From CANDYO01 sp964627795 (lineage in GTDB: Bacteria > Pseudomonadota > Alphaproteobacteria > Rickettsiales > CANDYO01), in assembly GCA_964627795.1 (NCBI GenBank), contig CAZVLF010000003.1, positions 124,001-188,000 on the forward strand: 64,000 nucleotides of DNA. Reading direction: 5' to 3'. Made by a program: the position numbers and the translations under genes. The notes under the pieces were generated by a model that did not search any database, was not told the origin of the DNA, and saw only the letters and a list, made by a program, of their open reading frames with translations. Positions 56,301 to 64,000 of this stretch are shown one piece after another (position 1 is the stretch's first letter; the number at the start of each line of letters is the position of its first letter).

Positions 56301-57309
56301 TCAAGCCATAGATATATCTAAACCTCGTTTAAAAAAATCCCAAAAAGATGATATGTATTATAAGCCATATATTATTGAATATTGCGGTTTAATTGAACAA
56401 AACTTAGATGTAGATATTGAATCAACAGGTTTTGGTGGTATTGCATGCATAAGCGGAAAAGAGTCAGTTGATAATGCGGAAGGGATTAGTGATTTATTTA
56501 GGTCAGCACATCAGCCTAGTTCTACTACTACTTCTTCACCGTCAATAAGATCTAAACAATCAGCAAGCCATACTAAAAAATCTGAGAGAGCAAAAACAAC
56601 TCAACAACTTAATAAATCCTCTTTAGAAGATGAAACTCTAAAAGAGGCTAAATATAATTCACGAAAGGATGCAGAAACGAGAGGAGAGGTGGGTCCTCGT
56701 GAACTTCCAAATTTTGATATGGAAGATGTCCCAGATGATGGAAATTGTTTTTATCACGCTATTGCTAATCAAATGAAGATTATAAATCACGATTTTGTGC
56801 ATAATGTGCCTCTTGGAACAGACCCTAATAATAGTTTAAGACTTGCTATACAAAGAGAAAATTTTCGTGATCGACAATGGGCAGATGACCAAACTTTTGA
56901 CCAGTTCGTGCAAGAATTTCCTGATGTTATCTTAGCTGTTATTAACACCGGAAACCCAAATTCTGGATTTACTCTTTATTATGTGGACAATGACGGAGAA
57001 GTTATTACTAATATAGGTGATCCTAGTTTAGTAGTGCCAAATGATAGAATAATTATTAGAATTGCTGCTACTGGCAATCACTTTATGTCAGTTAGAGGAC
57101 ACCCAGATTTAGAAAATGGTGCAATTCATGAAGCATATAGTGCTAGTGAGTTTGTATATGTTACACCACCTCTTGCTTCTTATATAACAAATAATTCATC
57201 TGAAATTTATGAATTTAATGATCACAGTAAACCTAATATAGAAGTTTCGTCTTTAGCAATGTTGGGAATAACAACCTTATTATTATTTACAAATACAGGT
57301 GGTTCTTAA
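53359..57309 (+). CDS. Multidomain candidate effector: two degenerate ULP-like domains, OTU domain, C-terminal anchor
   Basis: A 1316-residue protein. Residues about 70-215 align with the CE domain of the 648-residue effector upstream, but the His position is Arg (SRYIGLSIEL) and the Cys position is Ser (LNSGLFLIYLL); Asp remains in TYIDPLG. Residues about 735-900 look like a second copy: IRYIDLSYF has D819 and PCSLCGPALVWLQ has C885, but the His position reads DKF. Residues about 403-465 are an acidic poly-Ser linker. Residues about 1118-1265 form an OTU deubiquitinase domain with D1127, C1130 (PDDGNCFYHAIANQ) and H1241 (GNHFMSVRG). A hydrophobic C-terminal tail (SSLAMLGITTLLLF) suggests membrane anchoring. 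OTU activity is likely; the ULP-like parts may bind ubiquitin-like proteins. Confidence 0.8.
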   Translation: MPSLNISEEDLDSLAVESLISPAAALAFLRYFINDDDHIAVHIATTTSQLAQVFLNTLTDQGRELTNEEFFRDIIAGERPIILRRTKHFVIIEISGPTGSRYIGLSIELDVNFTDVYSSCVITYIDPLGMQINQELKDQIETAFQAAFKKEASNWNYVTHTYIDHLTGEEFYEDDYESERKFDIYFDDFIYEGAIQASNELNSGLFLIYLLVCLKNNTPLISLKKITNKFDASKKIAEKLAEVFLSAYKNSQSLGKDPISLNKIALSSLMGPTNYQYEENPFRWQIQEQQEYFKELLNDAHSLGLEKFHELYLKIKKNIRHLIDDRTLDIVWQKIIAQLKLKIYQEILSRDDELFSFESYTQYKDDYKEKQRLIRERKEDDFEANYGGLDGADNQWMRYEEGLDSESGSEYENSSSTSSSSSSNEDDDYYDEYIESESSSSSSSSKRDDDIQDDSSESDDSFPDMVDDRFIREYSDDLLGDLEIYIDNICDDNDNYRFWARKKLEEYWDDSEDISKPLEKLFSKTKIDSMIAEAIQNSDLINLLFKNIDLVSDAFKEFINAAFQEHNFTFNDVRSIKNIILVIRTILNPIFLGNSPVYDSILASFSEPIKKELLFSFKDLKLDFIEKEFNKASERGDYIEMQAIWSVYSKYRKALFENNHEDIDLSLIQKAVDQQKKYSLRFYPSHKVTKISTKNSEYDLLPSVQELAKVARKTKDLLVEKVKKLKKQQPNIFIPKIVFHVQRDSLDKFIAIELDLNYQARLLSRHNNDKVMQNQDEQHKTKSREDSTNGWEILQATLDEIDRSDFEYQGKIQDIRYIDLSYFQCSERIFIELLKNERNLKDIVKLLVAEIIEQFEINNPEDLYLFTIDSINFLGFSSKTPCSLCGPALVWLQNSFAKDEPLGMLVNIINSFFENNLSLRTQGFNLESQTQDFTQLEINTIVYADTNSHNQADDLADNPIRNKFTSPEYAHNPKAKLILPNQAIDISKPRLKKSQKDDMYYKPYIIEYCGLIEQNLDVDIESTGFGGIACISGKESVDNAEGISDLFRSAHQPSSTTTSSPSIRSKQSASHTKKSERAKTTQQLNKSSLEDETLKEAKYNSRKDAETRGEVGPRELPNFDMEDVPDDGNCFYHAIANQMKIINHDFVHNVPLGTDPNNSLRLAIQRENFRDRQWADDQTFDQFVQEFPDVILAVINTGNPNSGFTLYYVDNDGEVITNIGDPSLVVPNDRIIIRIAATGNHFMSVRGHPDLENGAIHEAYSASEFVYVTPPLASYITNNSSEIYEFNDHSKPNIEVSSLAMLGITTLLLFTNTGGS

Positions 57310-57868
57310 AGTAGGGCAGGGTATTCAGGTTGCTATCCTTATATTACTTAACACTTTATGTAAGGGAAAAGGTTATAGTACGCTATATCCTAAGGTAAAA
57401 TCTTTATATAATAACTTTAAATTATTATAAAAGGAGCCATTTTTACCACATATAATATTTAAATCCTCAATAACTTTTGTTGATTGATAGGCTAAGCAAT
57501 CTTCAGTTTTTTAAATTATAGAATGCAAGTGAGTCAAATCTTTTTGAGATTCTAAATTATCTACAGCGTTAAGAGCTAACTTTGTTTGATCATTCCGTTC
57601 TAAAAATATACCTAATAGGAGTAGTTTCATAAGCAGAAATTTGTGCTTTAAATTTCTTTGTTGAAAATTATTTTTATCCTAATATAAGCTGCTTTACCTT
57701 TAAATCTAGCGTATAGAGTTATTAACATAATAAAGTAAATAAAGAACCAGGTAATCTTAGGGAAAAAACTAGTTGGGCATAAAAGGCTATAATCCTTATC
57801 AGAACATCTACAACGTCACTACTAAATAAGAGATCCCCAAATGACTGATAAACAAAAGTAAGTTCTAT
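57310..57868. other. Non-coding stretch with a decayed minus-strand ORF
   Basis: About 560 bases without an intact gene. On the reverse strand, from an ATG at 57630 down to about 57400, a frame reads LLLLGIFLERNDQTKLALNA, a TAA, then TEDCLAYQSTKVIEDLNIIC, so it is a broken ORF of unknown family. Otherwise I see nothing. Confidence 0.4.
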
Positions 57869-58156
57869 CTAAACTCCGGAAACAACATATACCGAAAGAA
57901 TGAATGATAATAATAGCAATACAAGGTATTTCAAAAATAAAATTACTCTTTTATCTTTAGTAAGGAAAATATCTATAATCATTAAAGCTGGTATCAAGAA
58001 AGCAGAGAGGATTATTAATGAATTTATCCAATCATTTTGTATTATGGCATCACATTCACAATTTTTATCAACTTTAGTAAACGCTATAAATCCTAAATCA
58101 AATAGAATTATTATAGAGGAGAGGGTTATAATTAACTTAGATAATATATTTTTCAT
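57869..58156 (-). CDS. Small three-helix membrane protein
   Basis: A 95-residue hydrophobic protein with three membrane helices (LIITLSSIIILFDLGFIAF, INSLIILSAFLIPALMIIDI, FLKYLVLLLLSFILSVYVVS) and a short Cys-bearing loop (KNCECD). No family is recognised. It stands alone between non-coding regions. Length and helix order suggest a real gene, but it could be a remnant. Confidence 0.5.
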   Translation of the reverse strand: MKNILSKLIITLSSIIILFDLGFIAFTKVDKNCECDAIIQNDWINSLIILSAFLIPALMIIDIFLTKDKRVILFLKYLVLLLLSFILSVYVVSGV

Positions 58157-59143
58157 GTCGCTATCTAATTTATTTTAGAGTTAAGAAAAGTTATAATAAA
58201 ACATTTTTTTGAATAACTCTCTTGGTCACCGTAATATAAAATTATTATAGGGTAACTTTATTTATGATACATTAATATATAGTTAAAATTAGTCAATAGA
58301 ATAATTTAATTATTGTATAGTTTTATTTATAGGTTAATGTAGTACAATTAAGCTTGTAATAAAATAGCTTCCTCATTTCCTTATCCATTATCCAATCAAT
58401 ATCTTCATCTATTCAGTTAATAAGCATCTGAAAGTTTACAAAAAAGGAGCATTTTACTTTAGAAGTAGATGTAATAACTAATCAAGACCTGTTAGGTATC
58501 TTTAGAGAATTTATTACTTCATTAATAGAAAACAGTATATTTTCTCAAAATGTCGCAATAGACTTAACTAAAGATTTTGTTACTATTTAGTAAAGGAGGT
58601 TGATTTATTGCGAAGGAAGGTAGCTTGTATTTAAAATATTTTAACTTTGAAAAACGGAGATACCTCTATTTTGGCTAACAATTAAATGTCGCATAAGAAA
58701 TATTATGGGAAATAATATTTCTAAAAAGTCGTTTCGAACTTTATAACTTCTTTTACTTTAATATTATTGGTATTGATAAAAATTCAACTATTATAGTTAG
58801 TTATTACATATCATATGTAGACACTATAATAGTAATTTCTAATACAATTTATATTATTACTAAAGTTTGGAGTTTCTTGCACAGTAATATTAGGTCTTTC
58901 TATTTCTGCTCTATTAGTTGTAGTAATATTGTTATCTTGATTACCTTTCTATAAATATTTTGGATAAAGAAATGTGCTTAATTTTTTCCTACATGCCATT
59001 TACTATTTTAAATTCTTTTTAATATAAAATTTATAATTCAAACATCAGTAGAATCTTTGCTGTTTTACATCAGTTCTTCTAACAATAACTAATATTCATC
59101 AAGAACCTTTAATCATTTAGAAGCTTATAACACAAATATAACG
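58157..59143. other. Long stretch without intact genes
   Basis: Nearly 1 kb of very AT-rich sequence. One open stretch at about 58460-58590 on the plus strand (DVITNQDLLGIFREFITSLI, ending at TAG) lacks a start codon and is probably a remnant. I find no RNA gene, repeat or strong terminator. Confidence 0.4.
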
Positions 59144-59410
59144 TTAAATATTGTATAAAGGTTTTTTGGCCCTTAGTGTAAAAGTTAATTCCTCTTTATT
59201 TATATTAGTTAGAGTAAAAACTATATTTTTGGAAATAAGAAAATATTCGCCATTCATAATTTTATAACTATCACCGTTAATTGTTAAACCTCCCTGCCCT
59301 CCTTTAACTGCAATTATTATCTCTTTTTCTCCACTATAATAAGTTGCTGAGTTATTTTCATATAAAGAAAATTTTATTAAGTTATTTTCTTCTATTTGTA
59401 ATATATCCAT
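59144..59410 (-). CDS. Small cupin-like protein
   Basis: An 88-residue, all-beta-looking protein. SGEKEIIIAVKGGQGGLTIN followed by DSYKIMNGEYFLISKN matches the spacing of a cupin core (G..xG..xI.G and x.GD.ylI). The metal-binding His residues of enzymatic cupins are missing, so it may be a binding or regulatory domain. It lies alone between two non-coding regions. Assigned on pattern only. Confidence 0.5.
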   Translation of the reverse strand: MDILQIEENNLIKFSLYENNSATYYSGEKEIIIAVKGGQGGLTINGDSYKIMNGEYFLISKNIVFTLTNINKEELTFTLRAKKPLYNI

Positions 59411-59890
59411 TATAAGCTCTTTTAAGTTATTTCGATTAAATTTAAAGGTAGTTTTTAAATAGATAAATCCGTGTAAATTACGTACCTTGTTAAAGATAAA
59501 AGCTGATTTAAAAGATTAAAATAAAGTATTTTTTAAATGCAGAGTTAGCCATAATTTTTATAGTTATACATAATAGATTTTTTTAAGAAAAGATTAATTT
59601 AAAAACCTAAAAAGCTAATTTTAATATGCTAGAAAAAATGTATTTTTTGTTTAAAGATCATGATTATAGAAGAGTTAAACCCTTTTCAGCTATAGCTAAA
59701 TAAATCAACACTAATAAGCTTAAACTCACCTTAAAATTCGTTAATTATATTGTTGTGTAAAATCACACTCAGCCAAGAAAGATTAATATTATTTAATCAA
59801 TACGAAAATATAATTGACAAAATATATTAAAAAATATATATATTTGTAGAATATTAACTTATTTATATTAATTAATTAAAAGGTCATTTC
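59411..59890. other. Intergenic, no gene seen
   Basis: About 480 AT-rich bases. A 25-codon ORF at 59626 is too short to support. The last part should hold the promoter for the 19-residue repeat protein; A/T-rich direct runs near 59820-59850 are the only visible structure. Confidence 0.4.
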
Positions 59891-60820
59891 ATGTTAACAT
59901 TTAATTTTTATTTAAACTCTACAAGCATATCTAGTGGTACGGATATATTTACTAATAAAACAGCAAGCTTAATCAACGAAGCTTATGAATACACCACTCA
60001 AACAATTGCCCCTAAAGCTCTTAGTTTAGTAAGCCAAGCTTATGAATTTACAAGTCAAACAATTGCCCCTAAAACTCTTAGCTTAGCAAGCCAAGCTTAT
60101 GAATTTACAAGTCAAACAATTGCCCCTGAAGTTATCAACTTGTCAGGTCAAACTTATACATATATTACTAATACAACCTTACCTGAAACTGCAAACATAG
60201 CAGCTCAAACCTTTGAATATTTAGTAAAAATTACTTTACCTGAAATCGTTAAATTATCAGCCACAGCTTTTATATATACTGCACAAACTATTCTGCCTGA
60301 AGTTGTTAGACTATCAGCTATGGCTTTTACATATAATATGAAAACTATTCTACCTGGAGTGGTTAATTTGTTCAGCCAAAGTTATAATGACAGCTTAGAA
60401 TCCTTCAAGAGTGAAGTTGTTAACATATCAACCAATGCTTATAAATATGCTGAAGAAATCACAATACCTGAGGTCACTAGTTTGTCAGGAAAAGTTTCTA
60501 ACTATATATTAGAAACTACTATACCTGAAATTGCTAATTTAACAGGCAAAATTTCTAACTATACTCAAGAAACCGCTTTACCTGAGGTTGTTAGTTTGGC
60601 AAAACATGGTTATTTGTATCTTGAAGATAATTTTAATACATCAAGTAATATCGATCAAATAAAACAATATTTTGGAAATCATTTTAGTGAATCAACTAAA
60701 TATATTGGCGAAATTTTGAATGACTTCGCTGATCAAGCAAAAAATTATGCTAGTTCATTAGGGTTGAAATCCGAATATTTAGGAAGTTTGGTTAGCTTTG
60801 ACTTACCTGAAGTATACTAA
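59891..60820 (+). CDS. Protein of eleven 19-residue repeats
   Basis: A 309-residue protein without signal peptide. Residues 31-239 are eleven consecutive repeats of 19 residues with no gaps. The consensus is about A-Y-x-Y-x-x-x-T-I-x-P-E-V-x-x-L-S-x-Q, for example AYEFTSQTIAPEVINLSGQ and AFIYTAQTILPEVVRLSAM. Each repeat probably forms an amphipathic helix with one Pro kink, like apolipoprotein or perilipin-type lipid-binding repeats; that is inference. The non-repeat C-terminus (residues 240-309) is charged and helical. The first repeats are nearly identical at DNA level, so duplication is recent. A good terminator follows 22 bases after the stop, so the gene is monocistronic. I recognise no family. 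Confidence 0.75.
   Translation: MLTFNFYLNSTSISSGTDIFTNKTASLINEAYEYTTQTIAPKALSLVSQAYEFTSQTIAPKTLSLASQAYEFTSQTIAPEVINLSGQTYTYITNTTLPETANIAAQTFEYLVKITLPEIVKLSATAFIYTAQTILPEVVRLSAMAFTYNMKTILPGVVNLFSQSYNDSLESFKSEVVNISTNAYKYAEEITIPEVTSLSGKVSNYILETTIPEIANLTGKISNYTQETALPEVVSLAKHGYLYLEDNFNTSSNIDQIKQYFGNHFSESTKYIGEILNDFADQAKNYASSLGLKSEYLGSLVSFDLPEVY
59981..60607 (+). repeat. Eleven in-frame 57-bp tandem repeats
   Basis: Eleven units of 57 bases encode the 19-residue repeats described for the host gene. Units 1-3 share long identical stretches (such as CAAACAATTGCCCCT); later units have diverged but keep the phase exactly. Confidence 0.9.
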
Positions 60821-60842
60821 AAATAATTTAATTATTATATTT

Positions 60843-60878
60843 AAGAGGATATTCTTTATATCCTCTTGCTTTTTTTTT
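60843..60878 (+). terminator. Rho-independent terminator
   Basis: A perfect 10-bp stem, AAGAGGATAT with ATATCCTCTT, around TCTTT, followed by GC and nine T. It closes the repeat-protein gene 22 bases after its stop. Confidence 0.92.
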
Positions 60879-60937
60879 ATCACCTCAATTAACACATAGT
60901 TAATCTAGTTATTTGAAATAGAAATTATTTTATGGAT

Positions 60938-61330
60938 TTAAAGATTAATATAAACATTAATTTTAGATAAAAAATGCTCTTTTAATATTGGCTTAGATAA
61001 AACAGCAGTAATATTTAATTCTTTTAGTATTTTTGGCTCCTGCATCATTTCATGAGGATAGCCAGTATATAAAATTATAGGTATATTATTAAAGTCTGTA
61101 TCAGTTCTTATTGACCTTATAACATCTATTCCTGAAATTTTTCCCATCATTAAATCTACCAAGAGTAGGTCAGGCTTCTCGTATTTATTTTTATTCTTTT
61201 GATATAGAAGCGCTTCATCTGGATCGGTAATTGAAGTTTTTTTATAATTAGTACCGAATAACATAAGCTCACATGACATATGTATTATAGGATCATCATC
61301 AATTAATATTATATGCTTTTCTTCTGACAT
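60938..61330 (-). CDS. Stand-alone response-regulator receiver (CheY-like)
   Basis: A 130-residue receiver domain with no output domain. Acidic pocket D11-D12-D13 in ILIDDDPIIH, phospho-acceptor D59 in LLLVDLMMGK, switch T89 in IILYTGYP and K113 in AVLSKPI are all in place. It probably works in a phosphorelay, passing phosphate from a sensor kinase to another protein; the partner is not in this window. No histidine kinase lies nearby, so it is an orphan. Confidence 0.92.
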   Translation of the reverse strand: MSEEKHIILIDDDPIIHMSCELMLFGTNYKKTSITDPDEALLYQKNKNKYEKPDLLLVDLMMGKISGIDVIRSIRTDTDFNNIPIILYTGYPHEMMQEPKILKELNITAVLSKPILKEHFLSKINVYINL

Positions 61331-61771
61331 AAAATTCTTACATTTAATTGGGATATAATACCCATTTTAAAAACCACACTTATTGATCTAATAATAGATT
61401 CAATAATAAAGAAAATTAAAAATACTTATATTCTTTGAGGGCTTCACATCTTTTTTAAAAAGGAAGATTTATACTTTTATTTTCTTTAATTAAATTTATT
61501 TCTACTATAATTACAGCTTTTTTTAGAATGAATCAATAATTTTAGTATATAAATTATAAGTTTTTTGCTAAGGCGATAAAAAAATAACAAAATTATTACT
61601 GATTAAAACTTGATATGACCAAAGTAAGTTATAGTTTACTATATTTAAAAGAATAAGCTTGTGTTACTATTTAGTAACTTAAGCAAAATCTTGCTTTTCT
61701 TAAGAGTATCAGATATATTAAATAATATTAACGATATAATTTTCTTTTCATAAAAAAGTAAGGAAAACTAT
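61331..61771. other. Intergenic, no gene seen
   Basis: About 440 AT-rich bases between divergent genes. I see no ORF, RNA gene or strong hairpin. It must hold the promoters for the receiver protein and the broken SDR gene. Confidence 0.45.
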
Positions 61772-62596
61772 ATGGTTAAAAAGCATAATTTTGAAAACGA
61801 AAAAATTTGGATTACTGGTGCCTCAAGCGGAATTGGCAAAGCAGTTGCTTTAGAGTTATCAAAATATAATCCTCAGTTAGTTTTGTCAGGTCGTAATATA
61901 GAAGCGCTTAAAGACCTTCATGCACTAATAAGAGACCCAAAACCTATCCTAATTCCATTTGATGTAACTGACAAAAAAGCTAACCTACTTGCTGCCAAAA
62001 AAAATAGAAGAGGAAATTGGAGGTATAGATATAGTTTTTTTAAATGCTCGAATATTGGAATTTTTTGATGTAGATAATTTTTCTAGTAAAGTTTTTGAAC
62101 GTGTAATTAAAACTAATTATTTAGGTGCAGTTTATGGTACTGAAGCAGCACTGCCATTACTTGAAAGATCATCTTCTGCACATCTAGTTTTAATGTGTAG
62201 CATTACAGCTTATAGTGGTATTCCTCGTGGACATGAAGCTTATAGCGCTGCTAAAGCAGCTATAAGAAAACTATCTCAAGCATTACGTATTGATTTTCTT
62301 CCTAAAAAAATTTATGTATCCTTAGTGTGTCCAGGATTTGTTAAAACTAAAATTTCTAACCAAAATGATTTTTATATGCCAGCAAAAATTTCTGCTAAGA
62401 TGCTGCAAAAATTATAGTTAAAGGTATATCTTCATATAAAACTGAAATACATTTTCCAAAAACTGTTAGTTTACCTTTAAAATTACTTGGATGTTTACCT
62501 AATTCAATTTATACAAAACTGATGGCTTGGGCATTAAATATAAAACAAAAGATATTATTTATAGACTTATATCAGTATGTTATATTAATTATATAA
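61772..62596 (+). pseudogene. Short-chain dehydrogenase/reductase, two frameshifts
   Basis: Three frames join into a complete SDR. The first reads IWITGASSGIGKAVALELSK and IPFDVTDKKAN (NAD(P)-binding). After a shift near 61995 comes EEIGGIDIVFLNARILEFFD, MCSITAYSG (catalytic Ser), and the YxxxK motif in HEAYSAAKAAIRKLSQALR. After a second shift near 62405 the tail is IIVKGISSYKTEIHFPKTVS, ending at TAA 62594-62596. The usual NNAG motif reads LNAR. The layout with a C-terminal hydrophobic tail resembles DltE/classical SDRs. All active-site parts survive, so inactivation is recent or due to base-call errors. Confidence 0.88.
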
Positions 62597-62686
62597 TAAA
62601 ATAATTCAGATAAAAAAACTGATTTTTTTCTGCATAATTTGTTCATATATTTAGCTATAACTTATTAGGCAAGAATTAAATTTACT

Positions 62687-63787
62687 TTATACGCTCAAAT
62701 AATATCTTGTGTATTTTTTCTCTCCAACTTTTGTCAAAGCCTTTTTAGTAACAAGCTCATATAAATCTCTTGTTGCCGTTGGTCTAGAAGTTCCTGTAAT
62801 TTTTAGATAATTTTCTGCGCTTAATCCACCTTTAAATCCTTCAGGCCCCTCCTCAAACATACGAGCTATAACTTTTTCTTGTCTAGCATTCATCAATTCT
62901 TTATGCTGTTCATAAAATTTTGTTTTTTTAATTAGAAATTCTATGCGAACTTGCGTATAATTCTGGGCAGCAAGTATAACTTTAGAAAAATAATTGATCC
63001 ATCTTGTAATTTCCATCCCCTTATTTGCTAACTCTAACTCTCTGTAATAAGCCTTTTTATCCTTTTCTATTATGGTAGCAAGAGCAATAAGAGTTGGTTG
63101 CCCAATAGATTGAGCAAGTGATTTTTCAGTTAAAGCTCTTCCTATTCTACCATTTCCATCCTCATATGGATGTACAGATACAAAATATAAATGGGCAATA
63201 GAAGCTCTGGTTAAGCAAGTTAAAGGATTTTTACCCTGAGGAGAAGTCTCATTAAACCAATTTATAAATTTTTCCATTTCTATTTTTAAAGATGATGAAG
63301 GAGGAGCTTCAAAATGAACATTAGGATTATGAATTGGCCCTGATATAACCTGCATTGGTTCATTCGAGGTTCGATAACATCCTACATCTTGAAGATCTTG
63401 GCGTGACTGTACTAACATTTTATGCCAATTATTTAAAACATTGTGAGAAAGAGGCGATTGATAATTATTATATAAATCTACCATTAGTTCTGATATTGCT
63501 TTTTCTTGTGGCTTAACTTTACGATTATCAGTTTGCAATCCAAATTGTCTAAGGATAGAAGCTTGTAAACTATCTCTATTAAGGTACTCTCCTTCTATTT
63601 CAGAAGTTTTTAAAGCCTCATTAGAAATAATTTCAATTCTAATATAATTTTTATTTTCGTTTGAGAGATGTTGAAATGTGCCAAATAACACTCCAGCCTT
63701 ATAAATCATTAAGTTTTCCAATTCTTTGATTTCTTCTTCTTTATACTTAAATTTAGGCCAATTTTCTTGCTGCCAATTCCATCTCAT
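62687..63787 (-). CDS. Fic family protein (class II, N-terminal inhibitory helix)
   Basis: A 366-residue Fic-domain protein. Such proteins usually transfer AMP from ATP to a Ser, Thr or Tyr of a target. The Fic motif HPYEDGNGRIGR has catalytic H206. The N-terminal inhibitory motif [S/T]xxxE[G/N] is T61-S-E-I-E65-G, so the enzyme is autoinhibited (class II). The flap region with GPIHNPNVHFEAPPSS also matches. The C-terminus (from about residue 300) holds a winged-helix-like domain (GLSAENYLKITGTSRPTATR). This is the usual architecture of chromosomal bacterial Fic proteins, so it may act within the bacterium rather than as a secreted effector. Full length; no antitoxin gene beside it. Confidence 0.93.
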   Translation of the reverse strand: MRWNWQQENWPKFKYKEEEIKELENLMIYKAGVLFGTFQHLSNENKNYIRIEIISNEALKTSEIEGEYLNRDSLQASILRQFGLQTDNRKVKPQEKAISELMVDLYNNYQSPLSHNVLNNWHKMLVQSRQDLQDVGCYRTSNEPMQVISGPIHNPNVHFEAPPSSSLKIEMEKFINWFNETSPQGKNPLTCLTRASIAHLYFVSVHPYEDGNGRIGRALTEKSLAQSIGQPTLIALATIIEKDKKAYYRELELANKGMEITRWINYFSKVILAAQNYTQVRIEFLIKKTKFYEQHKELMNARQEKVIARMFEEGPEGFKGGLSAENYLKITGTSRPTATRDLYELVTKKALTKVGEKKYTRYYLSV

Positions 63788-63830
63788 GATTTATACCATC
63801 TCTTTTTATAACTCATATAATAGCATTAAT

Positions 63831-63923
63831 ATGATTAATAGAAAAGAGCTTTATAAATCACCAGGCTTATTAGAAAGAATTAAATATATAGGGCTATTTT
63901 TATTTTATTTATATATAAATTAA
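63831..63923 (+). CDS. Very short ORF, doubtful
   Basis: A 30-codon ORF (INRKELYKSPGLLERIKYIG, then a hydrophobic end) divergent from the Fic gene. It is too short to judge. The rest of the sequence to the window edge shows no gene. Confidence 0.2.
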   Translation: MINRKELYKSPGLLERIKYIGLFLFYLYIN

Positions 63924-64000
63924 AATAATTTTTTAAAATACATTACTTAATCATAAAAGAGACTATATAATATAGCCTCCTTTATGCATAAAATATTACT

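Noticed and set aside
59981..60607. CRISPR array
   Set aside because: The 57-base units are contiguous without spacers, diverge gradually and encode an in-frame protein repeat.
62687..63787. Fic protein as a secreted effector
   Set aside because: The N-terminal inhibitory helix, full housekeeping-type architecture and C-terminal winged-helix domain are typical of chromosomal bacterial Fic proteins; nothing indicates secretion.

Overview
The window is strongly AT-rich DNA from an alphaproteobacterium. The gene content fits a host-associated member of the Rickettsiales or a similar intracellular lineage, possibly a protist symbiont. The signs are an alphaproteobacterial gene transfer agent (GTA) tail cluster, many pseudogenes at different stages of decay, ankyrin and conjugation-gene remnants, and a concentration of large proteins with eukaryote-directed domains (ULP1/CE protease-like, OTU, Fic, kinase-like). 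The placement is inferred from gene content only; no rRNA or marker phylogeny is available here. A run of 10 N at 48669-48678 shows that the window is a scaffold, so linkage across that point is assumed.

Region 1 (1-8.9 kb) is a rearranged GTA tail, entry and lysis module: gp15-like TIM-barrel host-specificity protein, gp12-like DUF2460 protein, gp13-like DUF2163 protein, gp14-like NlpC/P60 peptidase, a GTA-type holin and a GH24 endolysin. A DUF3431 protein and an EamA-type transporter are inserted between them. Region 2 (8.9-16 kb) is mostly housekeeping: a UbiH-family hydroxylase, CvpA, tRNA-Asn and Dxs (MEP isoprenoid pathway), followed by a kinase-like candidate effector and an endonuclease I family protein. 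Region 3 (16.6-27 kb) is a decaying stretch. Intact SemiSWEET, GT90, DUF378, uracil-DNA-glycosylase-like and cold-shock genes lie among broken copies of pdxY, a VOC protein, an S9 peptidase and a kexin-like subtilase.

Region 4 (27-36 kb) carries a protein ending in an SV40-like nuclear localisation signal. After it comes a compact operon, dabB-dabA-DUF6671, divergent from a LysR regulator: a candidate inorganic-carbon uptake (DAB) system. A Sua5-type tRNA-modification enzyme follows. Region 5 (36.8-57.3 kb) looks like an effector and secretion island. It has a class D beta-lactamase, a two-partner-secretion TpsB pore with a small exported partner, and several large proteins of unknown function. 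Two proteins appear to target ubiquitin pathways. One joins a complete ULP1-like protease triad to a segment resembling the N-terminal asparagine amidohydrolase NTAN1. The other (1316 aa) has two degenerate ULP-like domains, an apparently intact OTU domain and a C-terminal membrane anchor. Fragments of an MFS permease, a beta-helix exoprotein and a TraA-type relaxase/helicase lie between them.

Region 6 (57-64 kb) is sparse: a small membrane protein, a cupin-like protein, a protein made of eleven 19-residue repeats with its own terminator, a stand-alone response-regulator receiver, a frameshifted short-chain dehydrogenase and a Fic-domain protein. The strongest candidates for something new are the CE protease/NTAN1-like fusion, the pseudo-ULP/OTU protein, the 19-residue repeat protein and the DAB operon in this type of organism.
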